Program-made: the position numbers and the translations under genes
The notes under the pieces: model-generated
Seen by the model: the letters and a program-made list of their open reading frames with translations, nothing else
The model's database searches: none
What the model was told of the DNA's origin: nothing
Shown: piece by piece, positions 51,660 through 60,686 of the stretch
How the letters are laid out: every line of letters begins with the position of its first letter
Position numbering within the stretch: position 1 is the stretch's first letter
Assembly: GCF_014204975.1 (NCBI RefSeq)
Contig: NZ_JACHMM010000001.1
Coordinates: 5,704,037 to 5,768,036, forward strand
Origin: Jiangella mangrovi
GTDB lineage: Bacteria > Actinomycetota > Actinomycetes > Jiangellales > Jiangellaceae
Direction: 5' to 3'
Length of the DNA stretch: 64,000 nt

Positions 51660-52673
51660 ATGGCCGACGAACGGGTCCGGGTCGTGCTCGCCATGACCGA
51701 CACCGCCTACCGCGACCTGTTCGACGCCGAGCTGCGGTCGCGGCTCGAGGCGCTCGCCGACCTGGTCCTGCCCGGGCCGGTCGCGAGCTTCGACCCGCCC
51801 GAGGTGCGGGCCGCGCTGGGGAGCACGGACGTGCTGCTGACCTCGTGGGGCTGCCCGCCGCTGGAGGCCGCGGTGCTCGATGCCGCGCCCCGGCTGCGGG
51901 CGGTCCTGCACGCCGCCGGCAGCGTGAAACACCACGTCACCGACGCCTGCTGGGACCGCGACCTGGCCGTCACCACCGCGGCCGATGCCAACGCCGTCCC
52001 GGTCGCCGAGTTCACCCTCGCCGCCATCCTGGCCGCCGGCAAACGGGCCCACGCGTTCGCCGCCGGGTTCCGGACCCACCCCGGCGAGCTGGCCTGGCGC
52101 CACGACATCACGGGCGTGTCGAACTACCGGCGCACCGTCGGCGTCGTCGGGTTCTCCCGCATCGGGCGCCGCGTCGTCGACCTGCTCCGCCCGTTCGACC
52201 TGACGGTGCTGGTCGCCGACCCGTACGCCAACCCGGCGGCCGTCACCGCCGCCGGCGCCGAACCGGCCGGCCTCGACGACCTGCTCACCCGCAGCGACAC
52301 CGTCACCCTGCACGCCCCGGCGCTGCCCGAGACCCACCACCTCATCGACGCCCGCTCCTGTGCCCTGATGAACGACGGCGCCACCCTGATCAACACCGCC
52401 CGCGGCGCGCTGGTCGACCACGCCGCCCTGTCCGCCGAGTGCGAGACCGGCCGGCTGCACGCCGTCCTCGACGTCACCGACCCCGAACCGCTGCCGCCGG
52501 ACTCCCCGCTCTACCGGCTGCCCAACGTCGTGCTCACCCCGCACATCGCCGGCGCCATGGGCACCGAGTGCCACCGCCTCACCACGCTCGCGCTCGACGA
52601 ACTCGAAAGGCTGGTCCGGGGCGAACCGCTGCAGCACCGGGTGCACCGCACCGAACTGGTGGTGCAGGCATGA
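51660..52673 (+). CDS. D-2-hydroxyacid dehydrogenase, NAD-binding
   Basis: A 337-residue member of the D-isomer 2-hydroxyacid dehydrogenase family. The Rossmann motif is VGVVGFSRIGRRVVDLL (a GxxxxG variant with Phe-Ser). The substrate and catalytic Arg lies in INTARGALVD, the Glu in the DVTDPEPL segment, and the catalytic His in LTPHIAGAMG. It reduces or oxidises a 2-keto/hydroxy acid. Divergent from the LacI-type gene across 91 bases with a palindrome, so it probably belongs to the same sugar-acid pathway. Confidence 0.92.
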   Translation: MADERVRVVLAMTDTAYRDLFDAELRSRLEALADLVLPGPVASFDPPEVRAALGSTDVLLTSWGCPPLEAAVLDAAPRLRAVLHAAGSVKHHVTDACWDRDLAVTTAADANAVPVAEFTLAAILAAGKRAHAFAAGFRTHPGELAWRHDITGVSNYRRTVGVVGFSRIGRRVVDLLRPFDLTVLVADPYANPAAVTAAGAEPAGLDDLLTRSDTVTLHAPALPETHHLIDARSCALMNDGATLINTARGALVDHAALSAECETGRLHAVLDVTDPEPLPPDSPLYRLPNVVLTPHIAGAMGTECHRLTTLALDELERLVRGEPLQHRVHRTELVVQA

Positions 52674-52834
52674 GTGACCCTGTGTCGAGCAGCCCGCTGT
52701 ATGGAATTCCCAGCCTGATCTCATTCACCCGAACGGGGTGATTCCCCACGATCGTCGCCGGTGGTTCGCTGTCAAGACGTCCGGGGTGCGAACTCAGCCC
52801 GTCGCGTCCGCCGGACGAGTCCCTCGGCACCCGC

Positions 52835-52984
52835 GTGAGCTGGGCTGGCGTTCCCGATCATCGAGTAACTCGTTTCGAGATCAAGGTCTTCGAACCCGAC
52901 GAGATTCTCGAGGCGAAGCAGTGGTTGGTCGATCTCGACGACGAAGACGACGATCGACCGCCCACATCCGATGACCTGGACTGA
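52835..52984 (+). CDS. Possible small acidic protein
   Basis: A 49-residue frame from GTG 52835 reads RFEIKVFEPDEILEAKQWLV and DLDDEDDDRPPTSDDLD before TGA 52984. The composition is protein-like and strongly acidic, but no ribosome binding site is visible and the frame is open further upstream without a start. It could be a remnant. The 160 bases before it show nothing else. Confidence 0.35.
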   Translation: MSWAGVPDHRVTRFEIKVFEPDEILEAKQWLVDLDDEDDDRPPTSDDLD

Positions 52985-53034
52985 TCGACAAGACCGACGT
53001 GACAGCGAGACGGCTGGTTCGAGGAGGAGGGACC

Positions 53035-53523
53035 ATGACCACGTTCACGGTCTGGAAGTTCGAGGATCCGGAAGGTGCGGCGCGGGCGGCGGCTTCGCTG
53101 AAGGCCGCGGAGGCCGATGGTGTCGTGACGATCGTGGACCACGCGATGCTGAGCTGGCGGGAAGGTGCCGAGAAGCCCGCGCTCGAGCACAAGCAGGACA
53201 GCACGAAGCGGGGTGCCGGCTGGGGTGCGCTGTGGGGAATCCTCGGCGGCGCTCTCTTCATGATCCCCGTCGCCGGAGCCATCATCGGAGCCGGCATCGG
53301 CGCGCTCGCGAAGGCCACCGACGGGACCGGGATCACCAAGGGTGACCTCGAACGCATCCGCACCGAGGTCGTTCCCGGCACCTCGGCGCTGTTCATGGTG
53401 ACCGAGGACGCGGACGTCGACCGGCTGGGCGAGCGCTTCCATGGACGGGACGCCACCCTGATCAGCACCAACCTCACGGAGGCCGAGCGGGCGATTCTGC
53501 TGGAGACGTTCGGCGGGCGCTGA
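53035..53523 (+). CDS. DUF1269-like membrane protein
   Basis: A 162-residue protein from ATG 53035 with GAGGAGGAGGG upstream. It starts TTFTVWKFEDPEGAARAAASL, followed by a Gly-rich hydrophobic hairpin (GAGWGALWGILGGALFMIPVAGAIIGAGIGALAK, about 60-95) and a soluble end with TEVVPGTSALFMVTEDAD. This is the pattern of DUF1269 proteins, whose function is unknown. It is convergent with the LysR gene. Confidence 0.88.
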   Translation: MTTFTVWKFEDPEGAARAAASLKAAEADGVVTIVDHAMLSWREGAEKPALEHKQDSTKRGAGWGALWGILGGALFMIPVAGAIIGAGIGALAKATDGTGITKGDLERIRTEVVPGTSALFMVTEDADVDRLGERFHGRDATLISTNLTEAERAILLETFGGR

Positions 53524-53541
53524 CGTCACCCGTCGCGACGT

Positions 53542-54450
53542 CTATGAGCGCGACTTCGTCGTCACCTCGCGGAGGGCCCGGCTGAACTCGGCCGCACCCG
53601 GGCTGCGATCCGGATGGGTCACGACGACGGCCTCCCTGCCGACCCTCAGGCCGGGGTCGTCGACCTTCAACCACCGGACGCCGCGAGGGACCGTTGCCGC
53701 CGCGCTCTCGGGGATGACCGCGATGGCGAGCCCGGCGGCCACCAGCCCCAGCCGGGTCTGCCAGCTCTCCACCCGATAGGCGATGTGCGGCTCCGGCAGG
53801 GTCGGCCAGGCGAGGAACTGGGGCTCGCTGCCGGAGCCCACCACCCACGGCTCGTCGGCGATGTCCTCGACGTCGACGGTGTCGACGTCGACGCGCTGGG
53901 CCAGGGCGTGGCCGGCGCTGACGGCGATGCCGTAGCTCGACGGCGGCAGCGCCTCGGTCGTCAGGCCGGTGAAGTCGTACTCCGGCAGGCCGTCGCCGCG
54001 CGCGACGAGCGCGACCTCGATCCGCCCGGCCCGCAGCCAGCGCAGCTGGGTCGGGCTGCCGGCCTCGCGGAGATCCACGACGAGCGCCGGATGACGTTCG
54101 CGCACGAGGGCGATCGCTCGCGGCACCCAGTGGGCGGCCGCGAGCGGGAACGCGCCGACGACCAGCCGGCCGGCCACGCGATCGCGGATGCCGGCGATCT
54201 CGAGCTCGGCGGCCGCCAGCTGGCTCAGGACCCGCCGAGCGTGCCGGACCAGCACCTCGCCGGTCGGCGTGAGCGTCACCCCGCGAGGCCTCCGGTCGAA
54301 GACCGCGGTGCGGACCGCGGCCTCGGTGGCGCTCACCTGCCGCGAGATGGCCGACTGGGTGTAGCCGAGGGCCTCGGCGGCGGCCGTGAAGGAGCCCCGC
54401 TGGGCCACCTCGGCCACCACGCGGAGACCCGCGAGCGTCAGCTCGGCCAT
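53542..54450 (-). CDS. LysR-family transcriptional regulator
   Basis: A 302-residue regulator; the start MAELTLAGLRVVAEV at ATG 54450 gives the normal distance to the helix-turn-helix. DNA-binding part: GSFTAAAEALGYTQSAISRQVSATEAAV (about 19-46), then RRPRGVTLTPTGEVLVRHARRVL. The effector domain follows with two alpha/beta lobes. It is divergent from the SDR gene and probably controls it. Confidence 0.92.
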   Translation of the reverse strand: MAELTLAGLRVVAEVAQRGSFTAAAEALGYTQSAISRQVSATEAAVRTAVFDRRPRGVTLTPTGEVLVRHARRVLSQLAAAELEIAGIRDRVAGRLVVGAFPLAAAHWVPRAIALVRERHPALVVDLREAGSPTQLRWLRAGRIEVALVARGDGLPEYDFTGLTTEALPPSSYGIAVSAGHALAQRVDVDTVDVEDIADEPWVVGSGSEPQFLAWPTLPEPHIAYRVESWQTRLGLVAAGLAIAVIPESAAATVPRGVRWLKVDDPGLRVGREAVVVTHPDRSPGAAEFSRALREVTTKSRS

Positions 54451-54564
54451 GGACGCGACCTTACCTCGACACATGAGCAGTTCGCATGGGAGCGGTGCAT
54501 TTCTCTCGCTTGTGCGCATGGCTCACCCGAGCGACGCTGGAAGCAGCCGAAGAAAGGACACACC

Positions 54565-55398
54565 GTGAAGACCTGGCTCATCACCGGCGCCTCGCGCGGC
54601 ATCGGCCGCGAGCTCGCGGAGCAGATCCTCGCCCGCGGCGACCGCGTCGCGGCGACCCTGCGCCGGCCCGAGCAACTCGACGACCTCGCCGCCCGGTACG
54701 GAGACCGGTTGTGGCGGCACGCCCTCGACGTGACGGACGACGCACAGCTCGACGCGGCCGTGGCAGCGGCGTTCGCCGGCCTCGGACGCATCGACGTCGT
54801 CGTGTCCAACGCCGGCTTCGGTGTCATGGGAGTCGCCGAGGACCTCAGCGACGACCAGGTGGAGAGGACGATCGCCACCAACCTCACCGGCTCCATCCAG
54901 CTCGCGCGACGCGTCGTCCCTCACCTGCGTGAGCAGGGCGGCGGCGTGTTCGTCCAGATGTCGAGCATGGGCGGGCACATCACGTTCCCGGGCTTCGGGA
55001 TCTACCACGCGACCAAGTGGGGCGTCGAGGGCTACTTCGAGTCCTTCGCCGCCGAGGTCGAGCCGTTCGGCATCACGACGATCCTCGTCGAGCCGGGCAT
55101 GGTGCGCACCACCTTCTACGACGCGGCCGAGCGGGTGCCGCTCAGCGACCCCTACGTCGGCGGCCCGGCGGACGTCGGCCCGCTGTCGGTCGAGGAGATG
55201 CCGGCCAGCCAGTCCGGTGTCGCGCACGCGACCATCGAGGCGGCACTGGCCGAGAACCCGCCGCTTCGCCTGCTGGTCAACTCCGACGCCTACGAGGCCG
55301 TGACCGCCGCGCTGCGCGAGCGACTCTCCGGGTTCGAGGCTCGACGCGACGCCGCCTACGCGGCCGACGCCGAGGTCGGGACCCGGCCCGCCGCCTGA
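54565..55398 (+). CDS. Short-chain dehydrogenase/reductase
   Basis: A 277-residue classical SDR from GTG 54565 with AAAGGA upstream. The cofactor motif is TGASRGIG (7-14), followed by NAGFG, the catalytic Ser in QMSSMGG, and Tyr-x3-Lys in YHATK. The Arg-rich region after strand 2 (TLRRPEQL) suggests NADPH preference. Similar enzymes act on diverse carbonyls; the substrate is unknown. Probable target of the divergent LysR regulator. Confidence 0.93.
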   Translation: MKTWLITGASRGIGRELAEQILARGDRVAATLRRPEQLDDLAARYGDRLWRHALDVTDDAQLDAAVAAAFAGLGRIDVVVSNAGFGVMGVAEDLSDDQVERTIATNLTGSIQLARRVVPHLREQGGGVFVQMSSMGGHITFPGFGIYHATKWGVEGYFESFAAEVEPFGITTILVEPGMVRTTFYDAAERVPLSDPYVGGPADVGPLSVEEMPASQSGVAHATIEAALAENPPLRLLVNSDAYEAVTAALRERLSGFEARRDAAYAADAEVGTRPAA

Positions 55399-55435
55399 CG
55401 CCCGTCGCCTCGTGCCCGGGTCGTCCTGCCGCCCG

Positions 55436-55984
55436 TCAGCGATCACCGCCCGTCGGCGTGCCCTGCCGGGCGAGCAGTTCACGCAACGTGGCGATGTCGC
55501 GGACGTCCTTCGGCCGCCACGGCCGGCCGTTGCGCAGGCCGGGGAACTGCTGCTTCATCGCCAGCATCCCGGCGGCGCTCATCGCCGGGACGGCGCGGCC
55601 GCCGAGCTCGCCGGGGACGTCGCCGAAGGAGCCGGTGGGGAACACCCAGTCCGACCAGCGTCCTCGCGGGCGGAACGTGCCGTCCGGATGCGCGTCGAAG
55701 TACGCAGTGCTGAAGGCGACACCGTTCCAGGTGAACTCGCGCGACTCCTCGGGCGGCTGCGTGTCCAGCAGGACGGCGCCCGCCTCGACGAGGGCCGCGG
55801 TGGCGTGCTCGCTGTCCGATCGCTCGACCCAGAGCTCGACGTCGCCGTGCTCGCGGGTGATCCGGCCGATCCGTGCGTCGAGCCCCCATCCTCCGAACAG
55901 CCAGGCCCTGACCGCCGCTCGCCGCAGGACCTCGAGGACCTCGTGGATGCCCGCCAGCTGTTCGTCCGCCTTCTCACTCGACAT
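55436..55984 (-). CDS. Nucleotidyltransferase-fold protein (aminoglycoside adenylyltransferase-like)
   Basis: A 182-residue protein starting at ATG 55984. The N-terminal part has WLFGGWGLDARIGRITREHGDVELWVER, the GG-x9-D pattern of the nucleotidyltransferase superfamily as in ANT(2'')/LinB-like proteins. The expected D-x-D pair reads DVE, a variant. The C-terminal part is helical (AAGMLAMKQQFPGLRNGRPWRPKDVRDIATL). It may modify an antibiotic or another small molecule; the activity is untested. It is divergent from the helicase gene. Confidence 0.75.
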   Translation of the reverse strand: MSSEKADEQLAGIHEVLEVLRRAAVRAWLFGGWGLDARIGRITREHGDVELWVERSDSEHATAALVEAGAVLLDTQPPEESREFTWNGVAFSTAYFDAHPDGTFRPRGRWSDWVFPTGSFGDVPGELGGRAVPAMSAAGMLAMKQQFPGLRNGRPWRPKDVRDIATLRELLARQGTPTGGDR

Positions 55985-56026
55985 CTCTCCATCCTCACTG
56001 ACGTGCGCCTCGGGCATGATGGGCCG

Positions 56027-58930
56027 ATGCGCGATGCGGACCCGGCCCCACGCATCCAGGCGCAGTGGAGCGACGTCGGGTACCCCCGGCCGTTCCGCAA
56101 GCATCAGCGGCTCGCCCTCGACGCCCTCAGCACAGCATTCGCGAACGGCCGGCGCCGGGCCTGGGTCGTCCTGCCGCCCGGGGCCGGCAAGACGCTCGTC
56201 GGGCTGGAGGCGGCACGACGGCTCGGGCAACCGATCGTCGTGTTCGGGCCGAACACGGCCATCCAGGGGCAGTGGCTCGCGGCGTGGCGCGAGTTCACGC
56301 CGTCGCACATCCCGGCGGGATCGGACCGCAGCCTCGAGCTGCCCGTGACGGCCCTCACCTACCAGTCGCTGGCCACCTTCGACCCGGACGCCGAGGTCGA
56401 CGAGGAGGGTCACGGTCGCGCGACAGGGCCCCGGACCGGAACCCTGCGCGACCGGCTGCACGAGAACGGGCGCGCGCTGGTCGAGGCGCTCGAGACCGCC
56501 GGTCCCATCACCGTCGTCCTCGACGAGTGCCACCATCTGCTCGAGGTGTGGGGGCGGCTGCTGGCCGAGCTGCTCGAGGACCTGCCCCGCGCGCACGTCA
56601 TCGGGCTCACCGGCACGCCGCCGAACACCCTGACCGCCGACCAGGCCGAGCTGGTCGACCGGCTGTTCGGCTCGCCGCTCTACAGCACGTCGATCCCGTC
56701 GGTCGTCCGCGAGGGACACCTCGCCCCGTTCGCCGAGCTGGCCTGGTTCACTTCGCCGTCGCCGACGGAGTCGCAGTGGCTGGCCGCGCAGGCCGAGCGC
56801 TTCGCGGAACTGCAGAACGACCTGCTCGCACCGGACTTCGCGAGCTTCGGCTTCCTGAGCTGGCTCGACGAGCGCTTCGTGTCACGACGGACCCTCATCG
56901 ACGACGGCGGCAGCGCGGCTCCCGCTGTGGCCTGGTCGCGGTTCGAGGGCGACGCACCGGAGCTGGCGGCGGCCGCGCTCCGCTTCCACCACGCCGGGCT
57001 GCTCGCCCTTCCCAAGGGCGCCGTCGTGCGCGAGGAGCACCGCCACGACCCCACCGCGCAGGACTGGGTGACCCTGCTGCACGACTACGTGACCGCCTGC
57101 CTGCTCCCGTCGGACCAGCCGCGCGACCAGGCCGCCGTCGACGAGATCCGGGCCGCCCTGCCGGGGGTCGGCTACCAGCTCACGAAGCGCGGGATCCGCC
57201 GCGGCCGCTCGCCGGTCGACCGCGTGCTCGCCCGGAGCGAGGCGACCACCGACGCCACGGCCGAGATCCTGGCCGCCGAGTCGGCGAACCTCGGCGGCCG
57301 GCTGCGCGCCCTGGTGCTGTGCGACCACGAACGGGCGTCGGCCACCCTGCCGGCCCGGCTGCGCGGGGTCCTCGACGCCGAGGCGGGTTCGGCGCGCATG
57401 GTGCTCGCGACCCTGCTGGCCGACCCCCGGACCGCCGGCCTGAACCCCGTCATGGTCACCGGACGGGCCGTGGCCACGGACGCGGCCACGGCGCGCACGC
57501 TGGTGGACTTCGTCGCCGGGCACGCACCGGATCTCGACCTGGACGCCGTCCCGCCGGAGGCCAACGGACCGGTCGACATCACCGGCCGCTGGCGGTCGCG
57601 GCACTGGGTGCCGCTGGTCACGCGCTTCTACGAGACCGGCGCGACCCGGGCGCTCGTCGGCACGCGCGCACTGCTCGGCGAGGGCTGGGACGCGCGCGGC
57701 GTCAACACGCTCGTCGACCTGACGACCGCCACCACGCCGACCGCGGTGGTGCAGACCCGCGGCCGGGCGCTGCGCATCGACCCGGACTGGCCCGAGAAGG
57801 TCGCCCACACCTGGACCGTCGTCTGCGTCTCCGAGGAGCATCCCGGCGGGACGAGCAGCTGGGACCGGTTCGTCCGCAAGCACGAGGGCTACTTCGCGGT
57901 GACGGACTCCGGCGAGATCGCCGCCGGCGTCGGCCACGTCGACCCCCGGCTCTCCCCCTTCGCGCCGCCGCCGGTGGCCGAGTTCGCGGCCGAGAACGCC
58001 CTCATGCTGGCCCGGGCCGAGGACCGGGACCGGGTGCGCGCGCTCTGGAAGGTGGGCACCCCGTACGGCGACGAGCTCGTGCACACCATCCGGGTGACCC
58101 CGCGGAGCGGCCGGCAGCCCGGCTGGTCCGCGCCGGCCGACGTCCTGCCGGACCGCAGACCACCCGCTCTGGTGCCGGCATCCCATGGGGCCGTCGGGGA
58201 GGGCGTCCCGGTGCGCCGTGACGGGCGAACGGCCCGATGGCGGCAGGCGGCGGTTGCCACAGCGTCCACCGTCGCCGTCCTGCTGGCGGCGCTGGCCCTG
58301 ACCGCGGTGTGGTGGCCGGCGTCCGTCGCGACCCTGGTCGTCGCCGCCCTCGCCGGCGGCGCCCAGGTCCGGCGCATCCGTGCCGCTCGGCTCGCCGCCG
58401 GGCGCGACCTGGCTGCGCTGGCGACCGGTCCCGATCCGCTCGTCTTCGCGGCCGCCGTCGCCGATGCTCTGCACGAAACCGGCCTGTCGACGGTCGGCGC
58501 GGCCGCGGTGACCGCCGCCGTCGAGCGTGACGGCACGTATCGCATCGTCCTTGCCGGAGCGGACGCCGAGACGTCCCGGCTCTTCGTCGGAGCCGTCGAC
58601 GAGGTGCTCGCGCCGCCGGTCTCGCCCCGGTACGTGGTGCCGCGCTACCTCGTCGACCGGCTGCCGGCGGACGACGCGGCCCTCCGCCGGGCCGGCCGCG
58701 ACTGGCTCGCGGGCGACGCGCCGCCGAACGCCGTCGTCTACCACGCGGTGCCGTCGGTCCTGGGGGTCAACGCGGGTCGCGTGCGCGCCTTCGCCGCGGC
58801 CTGGAACCGCTGGGTGAGCGGCGGCGCGCCGGTGCGCACGGCGACCCCCGAGGGCGAGGGGATCCTCGTCACGCACCGCGGGCTGGACCCGTTCGCGGCG
58901 ACGACGGCGCTGCGCGTGGCATGGCGGTGA
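56027..58930 (+). CDS. SF2 DEAD/DEAH-type helicase with C-terminal membrane hairpin
   Basis: A 967-residue protein. Helicase motifs: Q-like FRKHQRLALDAL, Walker A PGAGKT (51-56), DECHH (166-170), motif III TGTPP (195-199) and motif VI QTRGRALR (about 576-583), with GTRALLGEGWDARGVNTL before it as motif V. Two adjacent hydrophobic segments (about 739-785) and a soluble C-terminal domain of about 180 residues follow. Membrane anchoring is rare for SF2 helicases. It could be a defence or envelope-linked nucleic-acid enzyme; this is not shown. It stands alone. Confidence 0.85.
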   Translation: MRDADPAPRIQAQWSDVGYPRPFRKHQRLALDALSTAFANGRRRAWVVLPPGAGKTLVGLEAARRLGQPIVVFGPNTAIQGQWLAAWREFTPSHIPAGSDRSLELPVTALTYQSLATFDPDAEVDEEGHGRATGPRTGTLRDRLHENGRALVEALETAGPITVVLDECHHLLEVWGRLLAELLEDLPRAHVIGLTGTPPNTLTADQAELVDRLFGSPLYSTSIPSVVREGHLAPFAELAWFTSPSPTESQWLAAQAERFAELQNDLLAPDFASFGFLSWLDERFVSRRTLIDDGGSAAPAVAWSRFEGDAPELAAAALRFHHAGLLALPKGAVVREEHRHDPTAQDWVTLLHDYVTACLLPSDQPRDQAAVDEIRAALPGVGYQLTKRGIRRGRSPVDRVLARSEATTDATAEILAAESANLGGRLRALVLCDHERASATLPARLRGVLDAEAGSARMVLATLLADPRTAGLNPVMVTGRAVATDAATARTLVDFVAGHAPDLDLDAVPPEANGPVDITGRWRSRHWVPLVTRFYETGATRALVGTRALLGEGWDARGVNTLVDLTTATTPTAVVQTRGRALRIDPDWPEKVAHTWTVVCVSEEHPGGTSSWDRFVRKHEGYFAVTDSGEIAAGVGHVDPRLSPFAPPPVAEFAAENALMLARAEDRDRVRALWKVGTPYGDELVHTIRVTPRSGRQPGWSAPADVLPDRRPPALVPASHGAVGEGVPVRRDGRTARWRQAAVATASTVAVLLAALALTAVWWPASVATLVVAALAGGAQVRRIRAARLAAGRDLAALATGPDPLVFAAAVADALHETGLSTVGAAAVTAAVERDGTYRIVLAGADAETSRLFVGAVDEVLAPPVSPRYVVPRYLVDRLPADDAALRRAGRDWLAGDAPPNAVVYHAVPSVLGVNAGRVRAFAAAWNRWVSGGAPVRTATPEGEGILVTHRGLDPFAATTALRVAWR

Positions 58931-58944
58931 GCCGCGGCGGTGAG

Positions 58945-59790
58945 TCAGGGCGGGCCGCCCGCGGCGGGGCGGCCGGTGGCCCAGCCGACCGCCCGCTTCG
59001 TGGCCGCGACCCACGTGTCGGGCATGGTGCTCTGGATCGCGTGCCCGGCCCCCTCGAAGGTCTCGCGCCCGACGATGGGGATCAGGTCCTCGAGCCGGTC
59101 GATCACGCGGGCGAACACGGGCGGGCTCGCGGATCCGTCCGTCAGCCACACGGGCACCTCGAGCGTCGTCAGCGCGTGCTCGTCGACGGAGAGCTGATCG
59201 GGATCACGCAGCTCGTCCAGGAAGGTGGGCGCGTTCCGCACCAGCAGCTCCCTGAACTCGGGCGGCAGCTCGCCGTCCCAGGTCCCGGGGCCGAACACGA
59301 CCTCGTCGACGAAGATCCGCGCCCCGCCCTCGTGGTCGCCCGCCGCGATCCGCACGCCCACCGCCTCGAGCCTCGCGCTGCTCGACGCCAGCATCGCCCG
59401 GCTGTCCGGGTCGTTCTCGAGCAGTCCCCAGAGCGGCGGCTCGTGGCAGGTCAGTGACCGGAACAGCTCGGGTCGCCGGCACGCCAGCCGCAGGGCGACG
59501 TTGCCGCCCCAGGAGTTCGCGACCACATGGGCCGGAGCGAGCGCGAGCGTCTCGAGCAGTCCCGCGAGGTCGTCGCCGTCCTCGTCGACGCTGCCCCGGC
59601 CGTCGGCGCCCTGGCTTCGCGAGTGGCCGCGCCGGTCGTAGACCATCACCTGGAAGGAGTCGGTCAGACCCGGCAGGACGAGCTCCCACCGGGTCGCGTC
59701 GGTCCATGATCCGTGCACCAGCGCCATCGGCACGCCCGCGCCGTGGAGCTCGTAGTAGATGTCCACGCCGTTCACGTGTGCCACGGACAT
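58945..59790 (-). CDS. Alpha/beta hydrolase
   Basis: A 281-residue hydrolase from ATG 59790 preceded by a GGGGGG-type site. The fold shows HGSWTDATRW (oxyanion loop), YDRRGHSRSQG, the nucleophile elbow NSWGGN (Ser in S-W-G-G), and a late acidic residue with His in GAGHAIQ. Ester or related substrate unknown. Convergent with the helicase gene (stops 14 bases apart). Confidence 0.9.
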   Translation of the reverse strand: MSVAHVNGVDIYYELHGAGVPMALVHGSWTDATRWELVLPGLTDSFQVMVYDRRGHSRSQGADGRGSVDEDGDDLAGLLETLALAPAHVVANSWGGNVALRLACRRPELFRSLTCHEPPLWGLLENDPDSRAMLASSSARLEAVGVRIAAGDHEGGARIFVDEVVFGPGTWDGELPPEFRELLVRNAPTFLDELRDPDQLSVDEHALTTLEVPVWLTDGSASPPVFARVIDRLEDLIPIVGRETFEGAGHAIQSTMPDTWVAATKRAVGWATGRPAAGGPP

Positions 59791-59867
59791 GACGCCCCCC
59801 GGTGACCTCGATTCCAGAATCGGCCGCTGGAACCAGGTGGTCAAGGGACGTGCGTCATGATGGCGCT

Positions 59868-60335
59868 GTGATCACCGCAGGGCGGGCCGCGGGCCGCTGG
59901 GTCCGCGAGCACCCGGGCCACGTCGTCGACCTGTTCGTGTACGTCGTCGTGCTCAACCTGGCGATCGAGTACGTGCCCTCGGTCATCAGCGAGGGGTTCA
60001 CGCTCTCGCTGCTCACCGCGGTGCTGCTCAAGCTCGCCCTCGAGGTCGTCATCGCCGTCAAGGGCCGCATCGTCGCCCGCTTCCACGCGGCGACGACGCG
60101 GGGCGGGAAGGTCGTGGCCGGCCTGACGCTGTGGGCGGTCGCGGCCGGGAGCAAGTTCGTCGTCCTCGAACTGGTCGACCTGGTCTTCGGCGACGCCGTG
60201 AGCCTGGGCGGCTTCTTCTCGGTGACGCTGCTCGTGCTCGTCCTGCTCGCGTCCCGGGCCGCCGTCCGCCGCCTCCTCGACTACGACCTCGAGACCGACC
60301 ACGGCGACCCGCTGGCGGCCAGCCGACCACGTTGA
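59868..60335 (+). CDS. Small integral membrane protein
   Basis: A 155-residue protein from GTG 59868 with about four hydrophobic segments (FVYVVVLNLAIEYV; LSLLTAVLLKLALEVVIAV; LTLWAVAAGSKFVVLELVDLVF; GGFFSVTLLVLVLLASRAAV) and short charged loops. No known family. Its TGA stop lies inside a long inverted repeat. Divergent from the hydrolase. Confidence 0.75.
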   Translation: MITAGRAAGRWVREHPGHVVDLFVYVVVLNLAIEYVPSVISEGFTLSLLTAVLLKLALEVVIAVKGRIVARFHAATTRGGKVVAGLTLWAVAAGSKFVVLELVDLVFGDAVSLGGFFSVTLLVLVLLASRAAVRRLLDYDLETDHGDPLAASRPR

Positions 60336-60391
60336 TCATGGAGAAGGTCGCCTCTCGCCGGGCTCCAGAGCCGACCTTCTCCATGATCAAC
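60331..60391. repeat. Long perfect inverted repeat with GATCATG core
   Basis: 20-bp arms GTTGATCATGGAGAAGGTCG (60331-60350) and its complement (60372-60391) with a 21-base spacer, between the ends of convergent genes. It resembles the repeat at 8686-8741 in size, position and core. Probable bidirectional terminator. Confidence 0.8.
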
Positions 60392-60408
60392 AGGAGGTGG
60401 GGGCAGCG

Positions 60409-60672
60409 TCAGTCGGCGACGGCGGCAGCCTCGGTCGCCGGGGCGGCCGACTCGTGTCCCAGGTTCGACAGCACACCGGAGCGCGAGGCGTCCTCCGACG
60501 CCAGGACGCCACCGTTGGCGACGTCGTCGGGCTCGATGTGCTCGAAGGCGATCCGGACGTCGCCCGGCCGCGCCCCCAACTCGGCGACGGCCGCGGAGGT
60601 GACGGCGGCGGCGAAGGCGCGCTTCTGCTCCACGGTCCGTCCCCGCAGCAGTTGAACGGTGATGCTCGGCAT
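60409..60672 (-). CDS. 4-oxalocrotonate tautomerase-family protein
   Basis: An 87-residue protein beginning MPSITVQLLRGRTVEQKRAF, with Pro after the initiator Met as catalytic base. Also ELGARPGDVRIAFEHIEPDD, usual for the family. A C-terminal extension of about 25 residues (Ala/Glu-rich) goes beyond the usual about 62. It isomerises enols in aromatic or related catabolism. It lies 14 bases after the aldehyde dehydrogenase in the same direction. Confidence 0.88.
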   Translation of the reverse strand: MPSITVQLLRGRTVEQKRAFAAAVTSAAVAELGARPGDVRIAFEHIEPDDVANGGVLASEDASRSGVLSNLGHESAAPATEAAAVAD

Positions 60673-60686
60673 CCGAACCAGTCCTT

